Made by a program: the position numbers and the translations under genes
NCBI GenBank assembly: GCA_017654935.2
Contig: CM065691.1
Span: 34,226,925 to 34,290,924 of the forward strand
Source: Phymorhynchus buccinoides
Taxonomy: Eukaryota; Mollusca; Gastropoda; Neogastropoda; Raphitomidae
Length of the DNA stretch: 64,000 nt
Direction: 5' to 3'
The notes under the pieces: model-generated
Told to the model about the DNA's origin: nothing
Seen by the model: the letters and a program-made list of their open reading frames with translations, nothing else
Databases searched by the model: none
In this document: in pieces, positions 32,715 through 43,591 of the stretch
Layout of the letters: the number at the start of each line of letters is the position of its first letter
Position numbering within the stretch: position 1 is the stretch's first letter

Positions 32715-33128
32715 ATGGTGCGCAATACGCCATTCAAGACCAATTGTAAAATATATGAAGATTATTACTGTCACCAAGTGGGGCACGGTTTACCTATTTT
32801 TGCTGGGGATAGAAATTACAGGGGCAGTGGTCTTGGGAATCTTTTGGCTGGACTCGGTCGCATAGTAGTGCCTTTACTTAAGAGCGGAGGAAAAGCTGTT
32901 CTGAGGGAGGGTGTTTGCTCGGGATTGAGCATGGCGCAGGACGTTTTGGGCGGACAAAATATTAAAGCAGCCTTCAAGCAACGAGGACGAGAAGCGGGCA
33001 AGAGACTGTTGGAGCAAGCCACCAGAACCGTGTCAGCACCATCCAGCAAGCGTATAAAACAAACTCAATGGAAACCAGCGCATCAAAAGAGGAAGCAGCA
33101 TCGACGAGTCAAGGACATTTTTGGATAA
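32715..33128 (+). CDS. Glycine-rich basic virion protein (pVI/pX-like) of the same element
   Basis: An intact 137-residue frame from ATG 32715 to TAA 33128. It has LPIFAGDRNYRGSGLGNLLAGL near 26-47, then VVPLLKSGGKAVLREG and a K/R-rich tail with QKRKQHRRVKDIFG at the end. The G-L-P..F.G..RG.GLG..GL pattern followed by an amphipathic segment is typical of a small protein encoded next to the major capsid gene in polinton/adintovirus-like elements, where a membrane-active or core role is presumed. It is the only unbroken gene of the cassette. Two bases separate its stop from the next ATG. Function is inferred from position and pattern. Confidence 0.7.
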   Translation: MVRNTPFKTNCKIYEDYYCHQVGHGLPIFAGDRNYRGSGLGNLLAGLGRIVVPLLKSGGKAVLREGVCSGLSMAQDVLGGQNIKAAFKQRGREAGKRLLEQATRTVSAPSSKRIKQTQWKPAHQKRKQHRRVKDIFG

Positions 33129-33130
33129 AC

Positions 33131-34299
33131 ATGGCTCTGCTTCATCATTTATCTTCAGAAAGCATGCAATCTGGGCTGGATTTGTTTTCAATTCCAGCAA
33201 CACAAACATCAGTAGAAGATGGACAGTTTGTAGAAATATTTCCCCTAGCAACTTTAGCCCCTGGAAGCCCGATAGAATTTGTGATTAGCGGAAGCAGCAG
33301 CGAGTACACAGATTTAAGCAACACCTACCTCTACATCCAAAGTGACTAAAGTGAACAGGGATGATTTGGATGCTAACGAGGAAATGGCCCCTGTCAACAA
33401 TTTTCTGCACAGCATGTTTTCTCAGGTGGACATGACTTTGAATGGGGTGCTGGTGACGAATTCAGAAAACACCTACCCTTATAGGGCCATGTTTGAGACT
33501 CTCCTGAACCACGGTTTAGAAGCCGAGCAGCGGGGCTATTTGCAGACGGCTTTGTTCATGCCTGATACTGCCGGATACATGGAGGCCACCCAAGGCGGGG
33601 AGAATGTGGGGCTGGCACGTCACCGAGGAGCAGCCGCCAGAAGTCGTCACATCGACATGATTGGAAGACTACACACGGACTTGATGAGTCAAGAACGCTA
33701 CATGCTGAACGGAGTAGAAATCAAGATTAAGCTGTCACCTGCCAACAACGGCTTCTGTCTCATGGTCCACGGACAGGATGCGGATCATTGTGTGCTAGTT
33801 ATCAAGCCAGTTTATTTGTAAGAAAGTGCAAACTGAATCCTGTAGTGTCTCTGGCTCATGCTAAAGCCCTGGAACGAGCCACGGCCAAGTATCCTATAAA
33901 AAGAGTGGTCATCAAAAACGTTTCTATCCCAGCTGGAAATTTGAGCGCCATGCAAGATAACTTGTTTTTGAGCCAGACGCCTAACAGACTCGTCATTGCT
34001 TTAGTGAACAATGACTCTCTGAATGGACGCTACGATAGGAACCCTTTCAACTTTAGTCATCACAACCTGAACTACTTGGGCATGGCATCACCGTGGATGG
34101 AAAACACGTTCCGGCCAAACCCCTGACCCCGGATTTTGCTGGACACCGCTTGGCCCGCACGTACCTGAACACCCTCCAAGGGTCTGGAGCCGCCCATAAA
34201 GACGCCGGAACCGGATTCACTTTGGATGACTTCAGAGGCGGGTACGCCCTGCACTGCTTCGACAAATCCCGGCAAGTGCTGTCAGACTTCACGGTGTGA
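33131..34299 (+). pseudogene. Double-jelly-roll major capsid protein (F54H12.2-like), broken
   Basis: The ATG at 33131 starts MALLHHLSSE. Recognisable blocks are ATLAPGSPIEFVI, then in a second frame from 33342 NEEMAPVNNFLHSMFSQVDM and SENTYPYRAMFETLLNHG, in a third from about 33805 SLAHAKALERATAKYPI, and in a fourth stretch from about 34093 PLTPDFAGHRLARTYLNTL to TGA 34297-34299. At least three frame breaks lie near 33343, 33810 and 34090. Length (about 390 codons) is close to the family norm for the listed F54H12.2-like proteins, so decay is by small indels, not by large loss. The family occurs scattered through animal genomes as hexon-like capsids of Maverick/adintovirus-type elements. No restored sequence is given. 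Confidence 0.82.
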
Positions 34300-34475
34300 T
34301 GAACTCGCGCAAGATCATCAATATTTTAAGCCCTAATCATATAGTTCGTCGATCGTTTCAAGGCGTGTTTTTTAGAAATAAACTGCCTGTTAACCCGCTG
34401 CATAGTAGACGACCTTGTGCCTTTACTATTAATACAGACTCTAGTGACAGACCTGGAGAACACTGGGTAAGCATT
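34299..34475 (+). pseudogene. Adenain-type cysteine protease, N-terminal fragment
   Basis: The ATG at 34299 overlaps the capsid stop by one base (TGATG). The frame gives FQGVFFRNKLPV and then NTDSSDRPGEHWVSI, matching the start of adenovirus-protease-like (Ulp1-fold) enzymes up to and including the catalytic His in the G-x-HW motif. At about 34475 homology stops and a dispersed repeat begins; the acidic and cysteine members of the active site are missing. Cut by rearrangement or insertion. In a live element this enzyme would process capsid proteins. Confidence 0.8.
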
Positions 34476-34860
34476 CCGGCATCGTTCTGATGCTGGCTTC
34501 ATGTCGTTTTTGCCATCATGCCATCATTTGAGACGATGCTGGCATGTAATCGTACCTGCTTTGTCACGATTTCCTATGCACACCCCTTTTCGTGTCGGGC
34601 CAGCATTGGCAAATGATGGCTCATGATGGGGAGCCAGTTATGGGACGATGCTGGCATCTTACCTTTTGGGCCAGCGTCGTAGTAGTCACATCGTTGCTAT
34701 GCTGGCAGTGTATTGGCCAGATACTGGGCAGTACATCGTTTTGATTCTGATTCCATTCTGGATGAATGATGGCAGACGTGTCGTTTTGATTGTGGCAGTT
34801 GTGCGTGTTGATGTGGTAGTGATGGCATGATTCTGGCCCAGATCTGGCAATGCCAGAATC
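34476..34860 (+). repeat. GATGCTGGCATG-type dispersed repeat
   Basis: Many copies of ATGCTGGC, GCCAGCAT and TGATGGCA in both orientations. A related block lies at 47690-47890 in inverse orientation (TTTGCCAGCATTCGGCCAGC). It truncates the protease gene. Confidence 0.7.
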
Positions 34861-34863
34861 AGT

Positions 34864-35480
34864 TTGGTTCTGGGTACGTTATGGGTAATATCAAGGAGCT
34901 TAGGAAGGGGGAGGGGGTCTGGGCATGGGTATTACTGGGTTAGAGGGGTCTGGGTACCGTGGAGACATACACCGTGGTTCTGGGTACGGGTATCACTGGG
35001 GCAGACAGTTCTGGGTACCGGTATTATTGTGAGATGGATGATTCTGAAAACAGTATTATTGGAACATAGAGAATTCTGAATATGGGTATTCAATGGGAAT
35101 AGAGGATTCTGAAAACGGGTATTATTGGAACATAGAGGATTCTGAATACAGGTGTTACCCTGTGTCAAAGAGGGTTCTGAATACGGGTATTTATAGGGCA
35201 TAGAGGGTTCTGAATGGGTATTTATGGGGGGGTGGATACAGGTAGTCAGGGATTATGAGAGTTCCGAATATGGGTATACCTGGGATACAGATCTGGATAC
35301 AGGGGCATGGAGGGTTCTGAATACGGGTATTAGTGGAGCACAGATGGTTTGGATACAGCTATTACTGGAGCATATAGGGTTTTGAGTACGGCTATATAGC
35401 TAGAATTTAACATGAAGGGTCTGGAACATAGGGTTTTGGGCACGGGTATTACTGGAGCATGGAAAGTACAGGCTTTACGG
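34864..35480 (+). repeat. Degenerate minisatellite of about 33 bases
   Basis: About 18 units built on GGTTCTGAATACGGGTATTA..GGAGCATAGA, with the first units reading GGTTCTGGGTACGGGTAT. Variation grows towards the ends. Confidence 0.85.
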
Positions 35481-36098
35481 GAGCATAGACTATAGCACTG
35501 TTGCGAAATGAAAACGGAAGTAACAGACGAGTTCTGTGCCAGTTAGGACACTTAGTTCCGGTTAGAAAATGCTGTAAACACGACATGGCCGCTCCGTAAT
35601 CATAATGGAGGGGTGTTTAATGGCTCAGTTATCATTTTGGAGATGTAATAATATTAAGTCCTGGTTCATGTTTTTTTCTTAATGTGTTTACATTCGTTGA
35701 CTATAAACAGTTATGTTCTTATTTGTTTACTTGATACGACCATATCTTGAAGACAAGAACAAAATATAGTTGTTTAAGGTAGGTAACTTCCGTTTTTTAA
35801 AATTCTATTTTGGAACCTGAACTACCCCAAACCGACTTCAAAACGAGACAGTAGAGAAAGATAACCCCCAAAGACCGAATTATGAGACAGTGCTATGGAG
35901 GGTGTTTTGTATAAATGTTAGCATAGAGCATAGAGTACGGTCAGATGACAACACAAAGAATAAGACCAAGATACATAGAGAGAGGGGAAAGAAGAAAGAC
36001 TATTGAAAGAGTATAGAAAGAGGCAGAGAAAGAGAGAGGGAAAGAGATAAGAGGAAAAGAGAAAAGAAAGACATTGATATACATACACACATCGACAG
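35481..36098. other. No gene; possible DNA element at 35492-35898
   Basis: The short inverse words TAGCACTGT (35494) and ACAGTGCTA (35888) bracket AT-rich sequence and may be ends of a small element; support is weak. An A/G-rich tract follows at 35960-36060. Confidence 0.35.
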
Positions 36099-36101
36099 AT
36101 G

Positions 36102-36161
<60 letters not shown>
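36099..36161. repeat. (GA)n microsatellite
   Basis: Pure GA run of about 30 units. Confidence 0.95.
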
Positions 36162-36165
<4 letters not shown>

Positions 36166-36468
36166 GGTGGGGTGGGGTGGAAACCATGAGTACCAATACA
36201 TTTGATGCTTCCAAATTTATATTTTTAAAACAGCAGCATTTTAAAATGAAATCAAGATCATACACAAAACATCTGAAGTTAGTGAACAAAAGCAAATTAA
36301 CATCAGCAACAACAACAAAATGTTACATGATTAGTCTTAGCATCTTCGCATGGGGACCGTAAATGTTACCACATAATTCAAAATAGGCCTACACACGGTT
36401 ATGCTAGACTTTTCTGTTTATATTAAACTACACACACAGACGACTGCTGGGTTATAAGTATTCATAAA

Positions 36469-36991
36469 ATAAAAACAAAGTCGAATTTGAACCCCCATTG
36501 ATGTGTGCACGGCTGGGTCTCAGTTCTCGGTATAGCTAGTGGTGCTCAGCCGTGGCACGCCCTAGGAGGCCCTTATTTATCTTGTTTTGTTTTTGTTTTG
36601 GGCAGAGGCTCAGGGTACGGGCCCGTATCTCACATTCTCGATCATAGGATGCATAAATTTATTTGTGCGCAAATGTCTTAAAAACTACTGACATTAACTC
36701 TGACATATTCTAACCCTATCCTATACCTTACCAAGATGCATTAAACCAGCGTTAAATATACGAAATAAGAAAACTTTACGAAACTTTTGACTAGGAAGAA
36801 GTGTTGCAACAACGCCGTACCCGTGGCCACTGGGTTTTTTTTTCTTTCTGCGCGCTGCAGAATTCTTTTAACCCCAGTATTATGCCAGTAATTGCCGGTG
36901 ACGGCAGGTGGGCATGACTGGTAGAAAGAGAAGAAAATTTTAATAAAAACAAAACAAACAAAAAACGTTTCAAATTCGACTTTGTTTTTAT
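36469..36991. mobile_element. MITE with 23-base perfect terminal repeats
   Basis: 36469-36491 and 36969-36991 are exact inverse complements (AAAACAAAGTCGAATTTG core). The 523-base element is non-coding and contains GGTACGGGCCCGTATC (small palindrome). Confidence 0.75.
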
Positions 36992-37194
36992 ATTTTTTTA
37001 GATAACGGTTTCATCTCACATTTCATTCCAAACAATACTTTCAATTAAAAGAAAAATGGGCCATTTTGCCGTTGTGCGAAAAAAACTAAAACAACGAAAA
37101 AGAGACTTAATTTCACAAGGGAGAGAGAACGTGTGCTTGTATTTCGTGCAGGAATGGTGCTGATGATGACAATAATGAATGAAAGGAGTCCCGG

Positions 37195-37610
37195 TGTCAT
37201 GAGAAATAAGTAGCTCCCATGAAATATCTACCCTTCGCATGCGAACTATAACCATCCTAACCCTAACCACGGAAAGAACCAAGACATAGAGCAGGAGGGT
37301 GTAAATCCACATATTTGCTGAGAAATCGATGTACAAAGCCATGCCACTTAGTTTTGTAAAAATCACAATGGCGGACAAGCAAACACTTCGAATGAGGAAT
37401 GCCTACTTATTTCATGAGGTAGAATATTCTCTTCACACCGATGTGAAGACATGGCTTTGTACATCGATTTCTCAGCAAATACGTAGATTTACACCCTCCT
37501 GCTCTATTTCTTGGTACTTTCCGTGGTTAGGGATAGGGTTAAGGTAAGGATGGTTATAGTTCGCACGCGAAAGGTAGATATTTTATGGGAGCCACTTATT
37601 TCTCATGACA
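37195..37610. mobile_element. Telomere-motif element, family B, complete
   Basis: Begins TGTCATGAGAAATAAGT and ends ACTTATTTCTCATGACA, flanked on each side by CCGG. The two arms (37195-37350 and about 37450-37610) are long inverted repeats, about 150 bases each. Each arm carries a telomere-like block (CCTAACCCTAACC on the left, GGTTAGGGATAGGGTTAAGG on the right). The centre holds CACAATGGCGGACAAGC. No coding frame. Confidence 0.85.
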
Positions 37611-37619
37611 CCGGCCTGA

Positions 37620-38265
37620 AAAGTCTAGGCCTAGTTACTCAAATCACGTGTTTTTTTCGTTTGTGACCAGTCGACCACGCATGGAAACAAGAAACTCGAA
37701 AATGATTGACATTGTTGTACTGTGGGAGCGTGAACATCATAACTTGCATTAAACTCTGGGACAAGTTCAATAATAATAAAAACAAAAATAATAATGGGAA
37801 TTTATAAAGCGTTCTTTCTCAGATTAGTTAGTTAGTTAGTCTGTTATAGTCCCGTCAACAGCTATGGTTATCTCAGGACTGTCACCGCATAAAAATCCAC
37901 CATGTATCGCAAAACACAAATCCATGAATCTTAACGTACAAAAACTGAAAACAAAAAATGTAGTACAATTCATAACATGACACTTCCATCATTATACCCT
38001 ATAGCTCATAAGTCCACACAGTGCTGGAAACGTGGAGCTACCATACTCTCATTTATCGGATCCAGGTTAAAAAAAACAGTAAAAAAGGATAACAAACACA
38101 TACTGGAAAGCTAAAATACATAAAAAATGCTATACAAGATAATATGCACTGCAGAATGGACAACAGGTGCCCAATCAAGTGCGTAATTATCACGTATGGA
38201 TGCCAGACAGTGTACAATAAAAAAAAAACCTGGCATGTCATAAATTGTAAAAAGGAAAAACGTGG
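37620..38265. other. No recognised feature
   Basis: AT-rich, with a short (TTAG)n patch at 37828-37840. Confidence 0.5.
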
Positions 38266-38269
38266 AAGG

Positions 38270-38450
38270 GTTTTATAGAAAAAATGCAGGTGAATGGACC
38301 AACAAGGCAGAAAAAAGTAGACGCCAGAAAGCAAAAAGAAGAGAAAAGGCAGAGTCAAAGAGAGTGACAGAGTAGGGGAAGTTACTAGCATAGAACTTCC
38401 AGAAGAAGGGGGAACTATTTCTGCTGAAAGACCCCCCGGTATCCCCACGG
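38270..38450 (-). repeat. Dispersed GGGATACCGGGG repeat, copy 2 (partial)
   Basis: Inverse of the copy at 26188. Shares GGCAGAGTCAAAGAGAGT and AACTTCCAGAAG and ends CCCCGGTATCCCCACGGG. Confidence 0.75.
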
Positions 38451-38552
38451 GAGGGCCATGACCACATAAGCCAGCCTAAGCCGTTGCCCGCCTCCAGTCC
38501 TATGACGAGGACGTGTGGTTGGACTTTAGGAGGCTGTTGGGCTACTCTCCGT

Positions 38553-38574
38553 AAGCCCCCCCCCCCCCCCCCCC
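38553..38574. repeat. Poly-C run
   Basis: About 20 C in a row. It separates two anonymous stretches; 38575-38947 shows nothing else. Confidence 0.85.
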
Positions 38575-38944
38575 ATGAAAGGTGGAAGCCCGCGGGGGGG
38601 ACTTTCTCAGATGAACTCAGTGCACTTTACATTGATAACAAGAACATTAAAGGCAAACAAATAATAAACTAGAGCGTTAAGACGCTAAATCACCAACCGC
38701 GCGGCAGCGTTATTCGGCTCCAGTGACCTTGACCCATAACCTTCATTATCGAACTTGGCCTAGATCTTCCTACTACCTACCCGCATGCAAAATTTGAGCA
38801 TCCTAAGTCTATCCGTTCAAACGCTAGAGAGAATACGTACAAACATACATAGTCCGACACGAGTGAAAACATTACCAATCCGCTCTCTACGATCGCGGTT
38901 GGTAATCATTAGAAAGTAAAATAAACATGATGATTGCACGCAAC

Positions 38945-38947
<3 letters not shown>

Positions 38948-38992
<45 letters not shown>

Positions 38993-38995
38993 ACT
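38948..38995. repeat. (CT)n(CA)n compound microsatellite
   Basis: A CT run passes directly into a CA run. Confidence 0.95.
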
Positions 38996-38999
38996 TATA

Positions 39000-39340
39000 T
39001 GAGAGTAAAATAGTTACAATATAAACATTCTTAGTAACATAGACCACATTCACATTCTCAATCAAGAAGGAACATAGACCACATTCACAATCAACTTTGG
39101 ATACATTACTACAACTTGAAATAAAATCATACTGTCATCGACATACCAGTTACATAACTTAAGTATAATAGACAAATTTTGCAAGAATAAAAATAACATT
39201 CTACCTCATTTACAAGCATTTAAAGTTCAACATATAACTTACGAATTATAAAATAATTGTAAATTTAAAAAATGTACAAGATTCCTGCAATGAAACGGAC
39301 CCCCCACCCCCACACAAAAATGAATCAAAATATGTCAGAA
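39000..39340. other. AT-rich, no feature seen
   Basis: A short repeat ACATAGACCACATTCAC occurs twice (39038 and 39073). Confidence 0.5.
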
Positions 39341-39344
39341 ACAA

Positions 39345-39840
39345 GTGAGTTTTAAGGGCAGAGCGAAAGGCAGAGATAGTCAGATGAGCGGACATGTTGT
39401 GGGAGGGAATTCCATAAGTGAGGTGCTAAATAGTGGAAGGATCGTTCACAAAAAGATTTCGTGTGGACCCGAAGAACCTTGAGTGTGCAGCAGTCAGAGC
39501 TCGAGGAAGAATGTAGGGAGCGAGCAGGTGTGTAGACAGTCACTAGTTCGGAGAGATACAGGACCAGAAGAGTGAACAGCACCGAAACAAAAGCAAGCTA
39601 TTTTATACATGATTTTAGCCTCTACTGGAAGCCATGGCAGTGCAAGTTATGAAGATGAGGTGTTATATGATCAGAGTGTGCACTGTTTTGCCGTTTTTGA
39701 ACAATTTGCAGGAGGTACTGAGGACAGTCACAGAGAAGAGAATTGCAATAGTCAATGCGGGAAAGAATAAAGGCAGAAATAAGAGTTTTCGTGGCTTCAA
39801 CAGACAGAAAGTGTCGAACAGCACTGATTCATCTGAGCTC
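39345..39840 (-). mobile_element. L2-like LINE RT C-terminal fragment
   Basis: Minus-strand frame 39582-39352 reads VYTPARSLHSSSSSD, RVHTKSFCERSF and LAPHLWNSLPQHVR, a common LINE terminal domain. Upstream, 39830-39590, the same protein continues in other frames. Several frame breaks; inactive. Confidence 0.75.
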
Positions 39841-39894
39841 ATAATTGATGGAATGTACGAGATTAATAACCTGTGTTATAAGATATTTATATTG

Positions 39895-40140
39895 TAGACA
39901 GAAGAAAAAACAAGAGCATCGCCGGGCGGCAGCTATTGATAACTTAATCAATTGAACCATAGCAAATCCACCACCGTGGGTGTAAGGATCTAACTGCAAA
40001 TATAAACAAGGGCATCGCCGACAAGCAGCAATGCATTGTAAGTGCATCGCCGAGCAGCAGCAAGGCATTGTGACAATGCAAACCCGGCCAGAGTTATGTC
40101 CTCCCCCCCCCCCCCCCCCCCACTAAACAATATATATATA
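39895..40140. repeat. Short repeats GCATCGCCG..AGCAGCA, then poly-C and (TA)n
   Basis: Three copies of a GCATCGCCGRGCRGCAGC-like block between 39915 and 40070, then a C run (40103-40120) and an AT dinucleotide patch. Confidence 0.65.
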
Positions 40141-40144
40141 TATC

Positions 40145-40855
40145 TCTCTCCCCTCTCTCTTTTCATAGTTTACGACACGATTCAAAAGTAGTTGGCCGGA
40201 AACATGTCTGCCACCCGGCAACATTGTAGTTCCGGGGGATAATTTATATATGAATGTTTTATACTGTTAGTGTCACATCCTGACACAACATTTGAAGAGT
40301 TTATGTCTTCTAGTTCACGAGATACAGCTTGGACAATAAATATATAGCGCAAAGAAGGAAATTTTGGTTTTCAAGGTCATACTTCAAGGTCAAGATCATC
40401 ATGGCGATAATTTATGCTTGGATGTTTTCTACTCTAGGGTATACAGTGCCACACACAATCTGAAGCGCTTCTGTAAAGTACAAATGTGGAAAATATGGCT
40501 TAAAACCCAATTTGTAGACCCCTACCACTTTCAAGGCCTACCGATCTCCTGGACCGGACCGTGACCTTGATCAGTATGCCACCATCAGAACGGGCATAAG
40601 CCAAAGTACCTACATAACATTGATGTATGACCTTGAAAACGTAAAATCTGCAAAAGGCTATAACTTCTACACCGTTTGACTTCAAATTTGGCATATAGAT
40701 GCATTGATGTATGGCAAATTTGATGATGGTAAAGCAATCAAGGTCAATGTCAATGAATTATTGCTTCAGATTGTGTGTCAGTGATGACAGATTATAAGAC
40801 ATTTTTTTCTCGTTCGCTCAGTTTTCAGTTTTATGAGCGTAGATGCGTCATGCTG
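40145..40855. other. No recognised gene
   Basis: Repeated words AAGGTCA and TGACCTTGA in both orientations suggest an old repeat. Nothing codes convincingly. Confidence 0.45.
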
Positions 40856-40857
40856 CC

Positions 40858-41100
40858 GTTATGCGCCTAAGAAATAGGCCCAGCATGTCTGACTTCGGCT
40901 GAAGAAATCTTTGTAAGAATTTATTGAAAAAAGGCAGGAGAATGGACCAGTGAGATAGAAAGATAGCAGATAACAGTACGGTAACGTAAAGGGAAAAGGC
41001 AGAGTCAAAGAGAATGACAAATTAGAGCAAGTTACAAGCACAGAACTTCCAGATGGTGGAGGAACTATTTGTACAAAATATCTCCCGGCATCCCCATGGG
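40858..41100 (-). repeat. Dispersed GGGATACCGGGG repeat, copy 3
   Basis: Inverse orientation. GGCAGGAGAATGGACCAGTG, GGCAGAGTCAAAGAGA, CAGAACTTCCAGATGG and GGCATCCCCATGGG in the expected order. Confidence 0.75.
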
Positions 41101-41338
41101 CGAGTCAAAATATACATTGACAATAATTATATTTGAATCCATAATCAAGAATAATTAGAAGGCGCCTTATAGTCAGAAAAATACGGTAGAACACGAATAC
41201 ACAGGTCTCAAATAAACAGAGACAGAGATAATTTCATAAAGAGTGTGTGTGTGGGGGGAAGGGATAGGATGACAGTGATTAGAATTGAAAAGTACCACTG
41301 CCTTTCACATTAGAATGCAAGTAAACGTTTTATTTTTA

Positions 41339-41492
41339 CAGTGGAACCTCCTTTATAAGACCTCCCATTATAAGACTCCCTCCCACGTAAAACTTGTTCT
41401 CTGAGACATTGCCCTTCTGTGTAAGTATTAAAGACCCTTATAAGACAGCATTTTGGATGTTTTTTAAAAGCCTTATAAGGGAGGTTCCACTG
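41339..41492 (+). mobile_element. pogo-like MITE
   Basis: TA-flanked. CAGTGGAACCTCCTTTATAA start and GGGAGGTTCCACTG end. 154 bases. Confidence 0.85.
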
Positions 41493-41677
41493 TATTTCTG
41501 TTTCGTTTCAATTCAAATCAAGACAGATTTATATACAACGGAAATCGACCTAACTCACCATAACTTGATAAGTCACAACATTTAGAGTTCTTAGACTAGG
41601 GTTGAAAGGTGGACCCTGACGGAAGAGTTTTTGCAAGAAAAACATCAAAATCAGAAACACAGCCTTTTCAAGAATCG

Positions 41678-42085
41678 GAACGCTCACTTTGCTCTGGTTT
41701 CCTATAAATCAAACCATTAAAACGTCGATTCCTCCTTGGCGGAGATAGAAGCCATTTTGGATGGGGTGGGTGGAGGCCACTCATTGTGGTTGAAGCATTT
41801 TCTTTGTAATGCAGTAACAAAAAAATGAAGCTATTTCCTTTGTTGTGAGCGAAACTCCTTTAGGTAAACTCCATAAAATTGAAGAAGAAAAAAAAATAAG
41901 GCCTGTACTGCGAACATTTTGTGTTAACGATTCTGTCTAAACTAATGCAGCCATTAGAAAAGGGAAGGCACATGCCTTCTCTTTCACTGAAAGAATTTGA
42001 CTTCAGCACCTCTGCCAAGGAGGAATCACCTATTTGACAATTTGATTGTTCTAGGAAACCAGAGCAAAGTGAGTGTTGCGATCTC
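41678..42085. mobile_element. Foldback-type element of about 400 bases
   Basis: 41684-41745 (CTCACTTTGCTCTGGTTTCCT .. ATTCCTCCTTGGC) is repeated in inverse at 42015-42080 (GCCAAGGAGGAAT .. AGGAAACCAGAGCAAAGTGAG). Non-coding interior. Confidence 0.7.
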
Positions 42086-42170
42086 TGCAAAATTAAAGGG
42101 TGTTTTCCTCGTGATCTCCAAGTGTTTCTAAGAATATTTTAAAGCAAATAAGTACTTTTTCAATAACGTT

Positions 42171-42173
<3 letters not shown>

Positions 42174-42219
<46 letters not shown>
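42174..42219. repeat. (GA)n microsatellite
   Basis: Pure GA run of about 22 units. Confidence 0.95.
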
Positions 42220-42258
42220 TCTTTTATATGTAAAACTTTTTAGTGTTTTGAAAGGCAA

Positions 42259-42582
42259 ACCCCTGTGGGGATACCGGGGGGGGGGGGGGGGGGGTCTTCC
42301 ATACAAATAGTTCTCCCACCTTCTGTGCTTGAAACATCCTCTAATCTGCCACTCTCTTAGACTGCCTTTTCCTTTCTGTCATCTGCTATCTTTTTGGCTT
42401 ATTGGCCCATTCTCCTGCCTTTAAAAAAAAAAAAAAGTCTTCCAAATACTTTTTCTCCTTTGAGCTCCTCCAAAATCGGAATGTGTCGGCTGTCCGCAGC
42501 AGGGAGACCAGTGAAAACCGGACATATACATACCTTACGCATTATGGCCATATGGCCTGGGAACGCAGAAGAAGAAGAAGAA
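42259..42582 (+). repeat. Dispersed GGGATACCGGGG repeat, copy 4
   Basis: Begins CCCCTGTGGGGATACCGGGG with a G run, ends GGCCATATGGCCTGGGAACG then GAAGAAGAAGAAG. Confidence 0.8.
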
Positions 42583-43254
42583 AGGCAATAAACATTTCAC
42601 TCAAATCAAACAATATACATTACATTTTTTTTTTTTTTTTTATTAAAGTAGGCCTAACATGTTGGCCAGGGAACAAGCGATGGATGGAGAGGATGGAGGA
42701 CAGGAGGCAAGTCATGGGCTGTCTGTGCTGCTGTGGAGTCTTCTCTTCCCAGTCTTCGTATCAGATCTCCTTTTCTGCATAAACACAAAAAAGTTGATCT
42801 ACTGAATTCAAAGATACAATTGATCAACATAATGTTGGCCAATATATCCAAGGAATGGACAACAAAAAAATGTACTCCTCTGCATGGGTGCTTCTAGAAA
42901 ACCCTGCTATAACCTGAAAACCAGGGATACAAGGATAGCCTAATTCCTGGTACAGTGCAGGAACAGCATCCCTTTGGGGATATAAGGGGGCAATGTAACA
43001 TTACACAAGTTAAGCCACTACCTGGGCTGTGATAAGTGGTGGTAAGAACAAAATACAGGGAAGACATAAAACGGAGGTTGCTCCTTAAATTAAAAAAAAA
43101 AGCATGCAGGCAGAGGTCTTGTAAAAAAGCAGAATCCAGGCACATAAACCAAAGAGAAGCATCAATGTATCTGAAAACAATATTACTGTACGAAGTTGGT
43201 ATATTGTAATGACAATCTAAATACAGTTCACATCCTTACATCGACAGTAATGCT
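42583..43254. other. No recognised gene
   Basis: Mixed sequence; open frames of 65-83 residues on the minus strand show no family resemblance. 42640-42790 is somewhat GC-richer and ends in a CAG-like acceptor on the minus strand, but no exon can be supported. Confidence 0.45.
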
Positions 43255-43378
43255 TGTCGCAGTCAAAAAAGTCGCTCAGCCAAATAAATCGCCCGCTACT
43301 ATGAGAGTGTGTATTTGCGACAACCAGAAATTTCACTTTTTCTGTACTTGAACCATTTACCTAACCCTAAAAAAAAAA
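43255..43378. mobile_element. Telomere-motif MITE, family A, copy 3 (one arm)
   Basis: Starts TGTCGCAGTC, contains GCTACTATGAGAGTGTGTAT and TTTGCGACAACC, and stops at CCTAACCCTAAAAAAAAAAA. Only the left arm remains. Confidence 0.75.
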
Positions 43379-43591
43379 AGTACAATAAAAATGAAAAACT
43401 TAGCTATGTGTACACACACACACACACACCATGTTCAACAATTTCACGTTTCTGCACAGCTTTCTTCTTCTTCAGGTCAATCAGCCAACTCCACTCCGTG
43501 AATGCATTGTTCTTTTAGTGTTTCAAACACAATTGACAGCGTAAGCCATCTTCTGCATTTTGCCCCCAAGGCCATTTTTTGACCCATTCTT

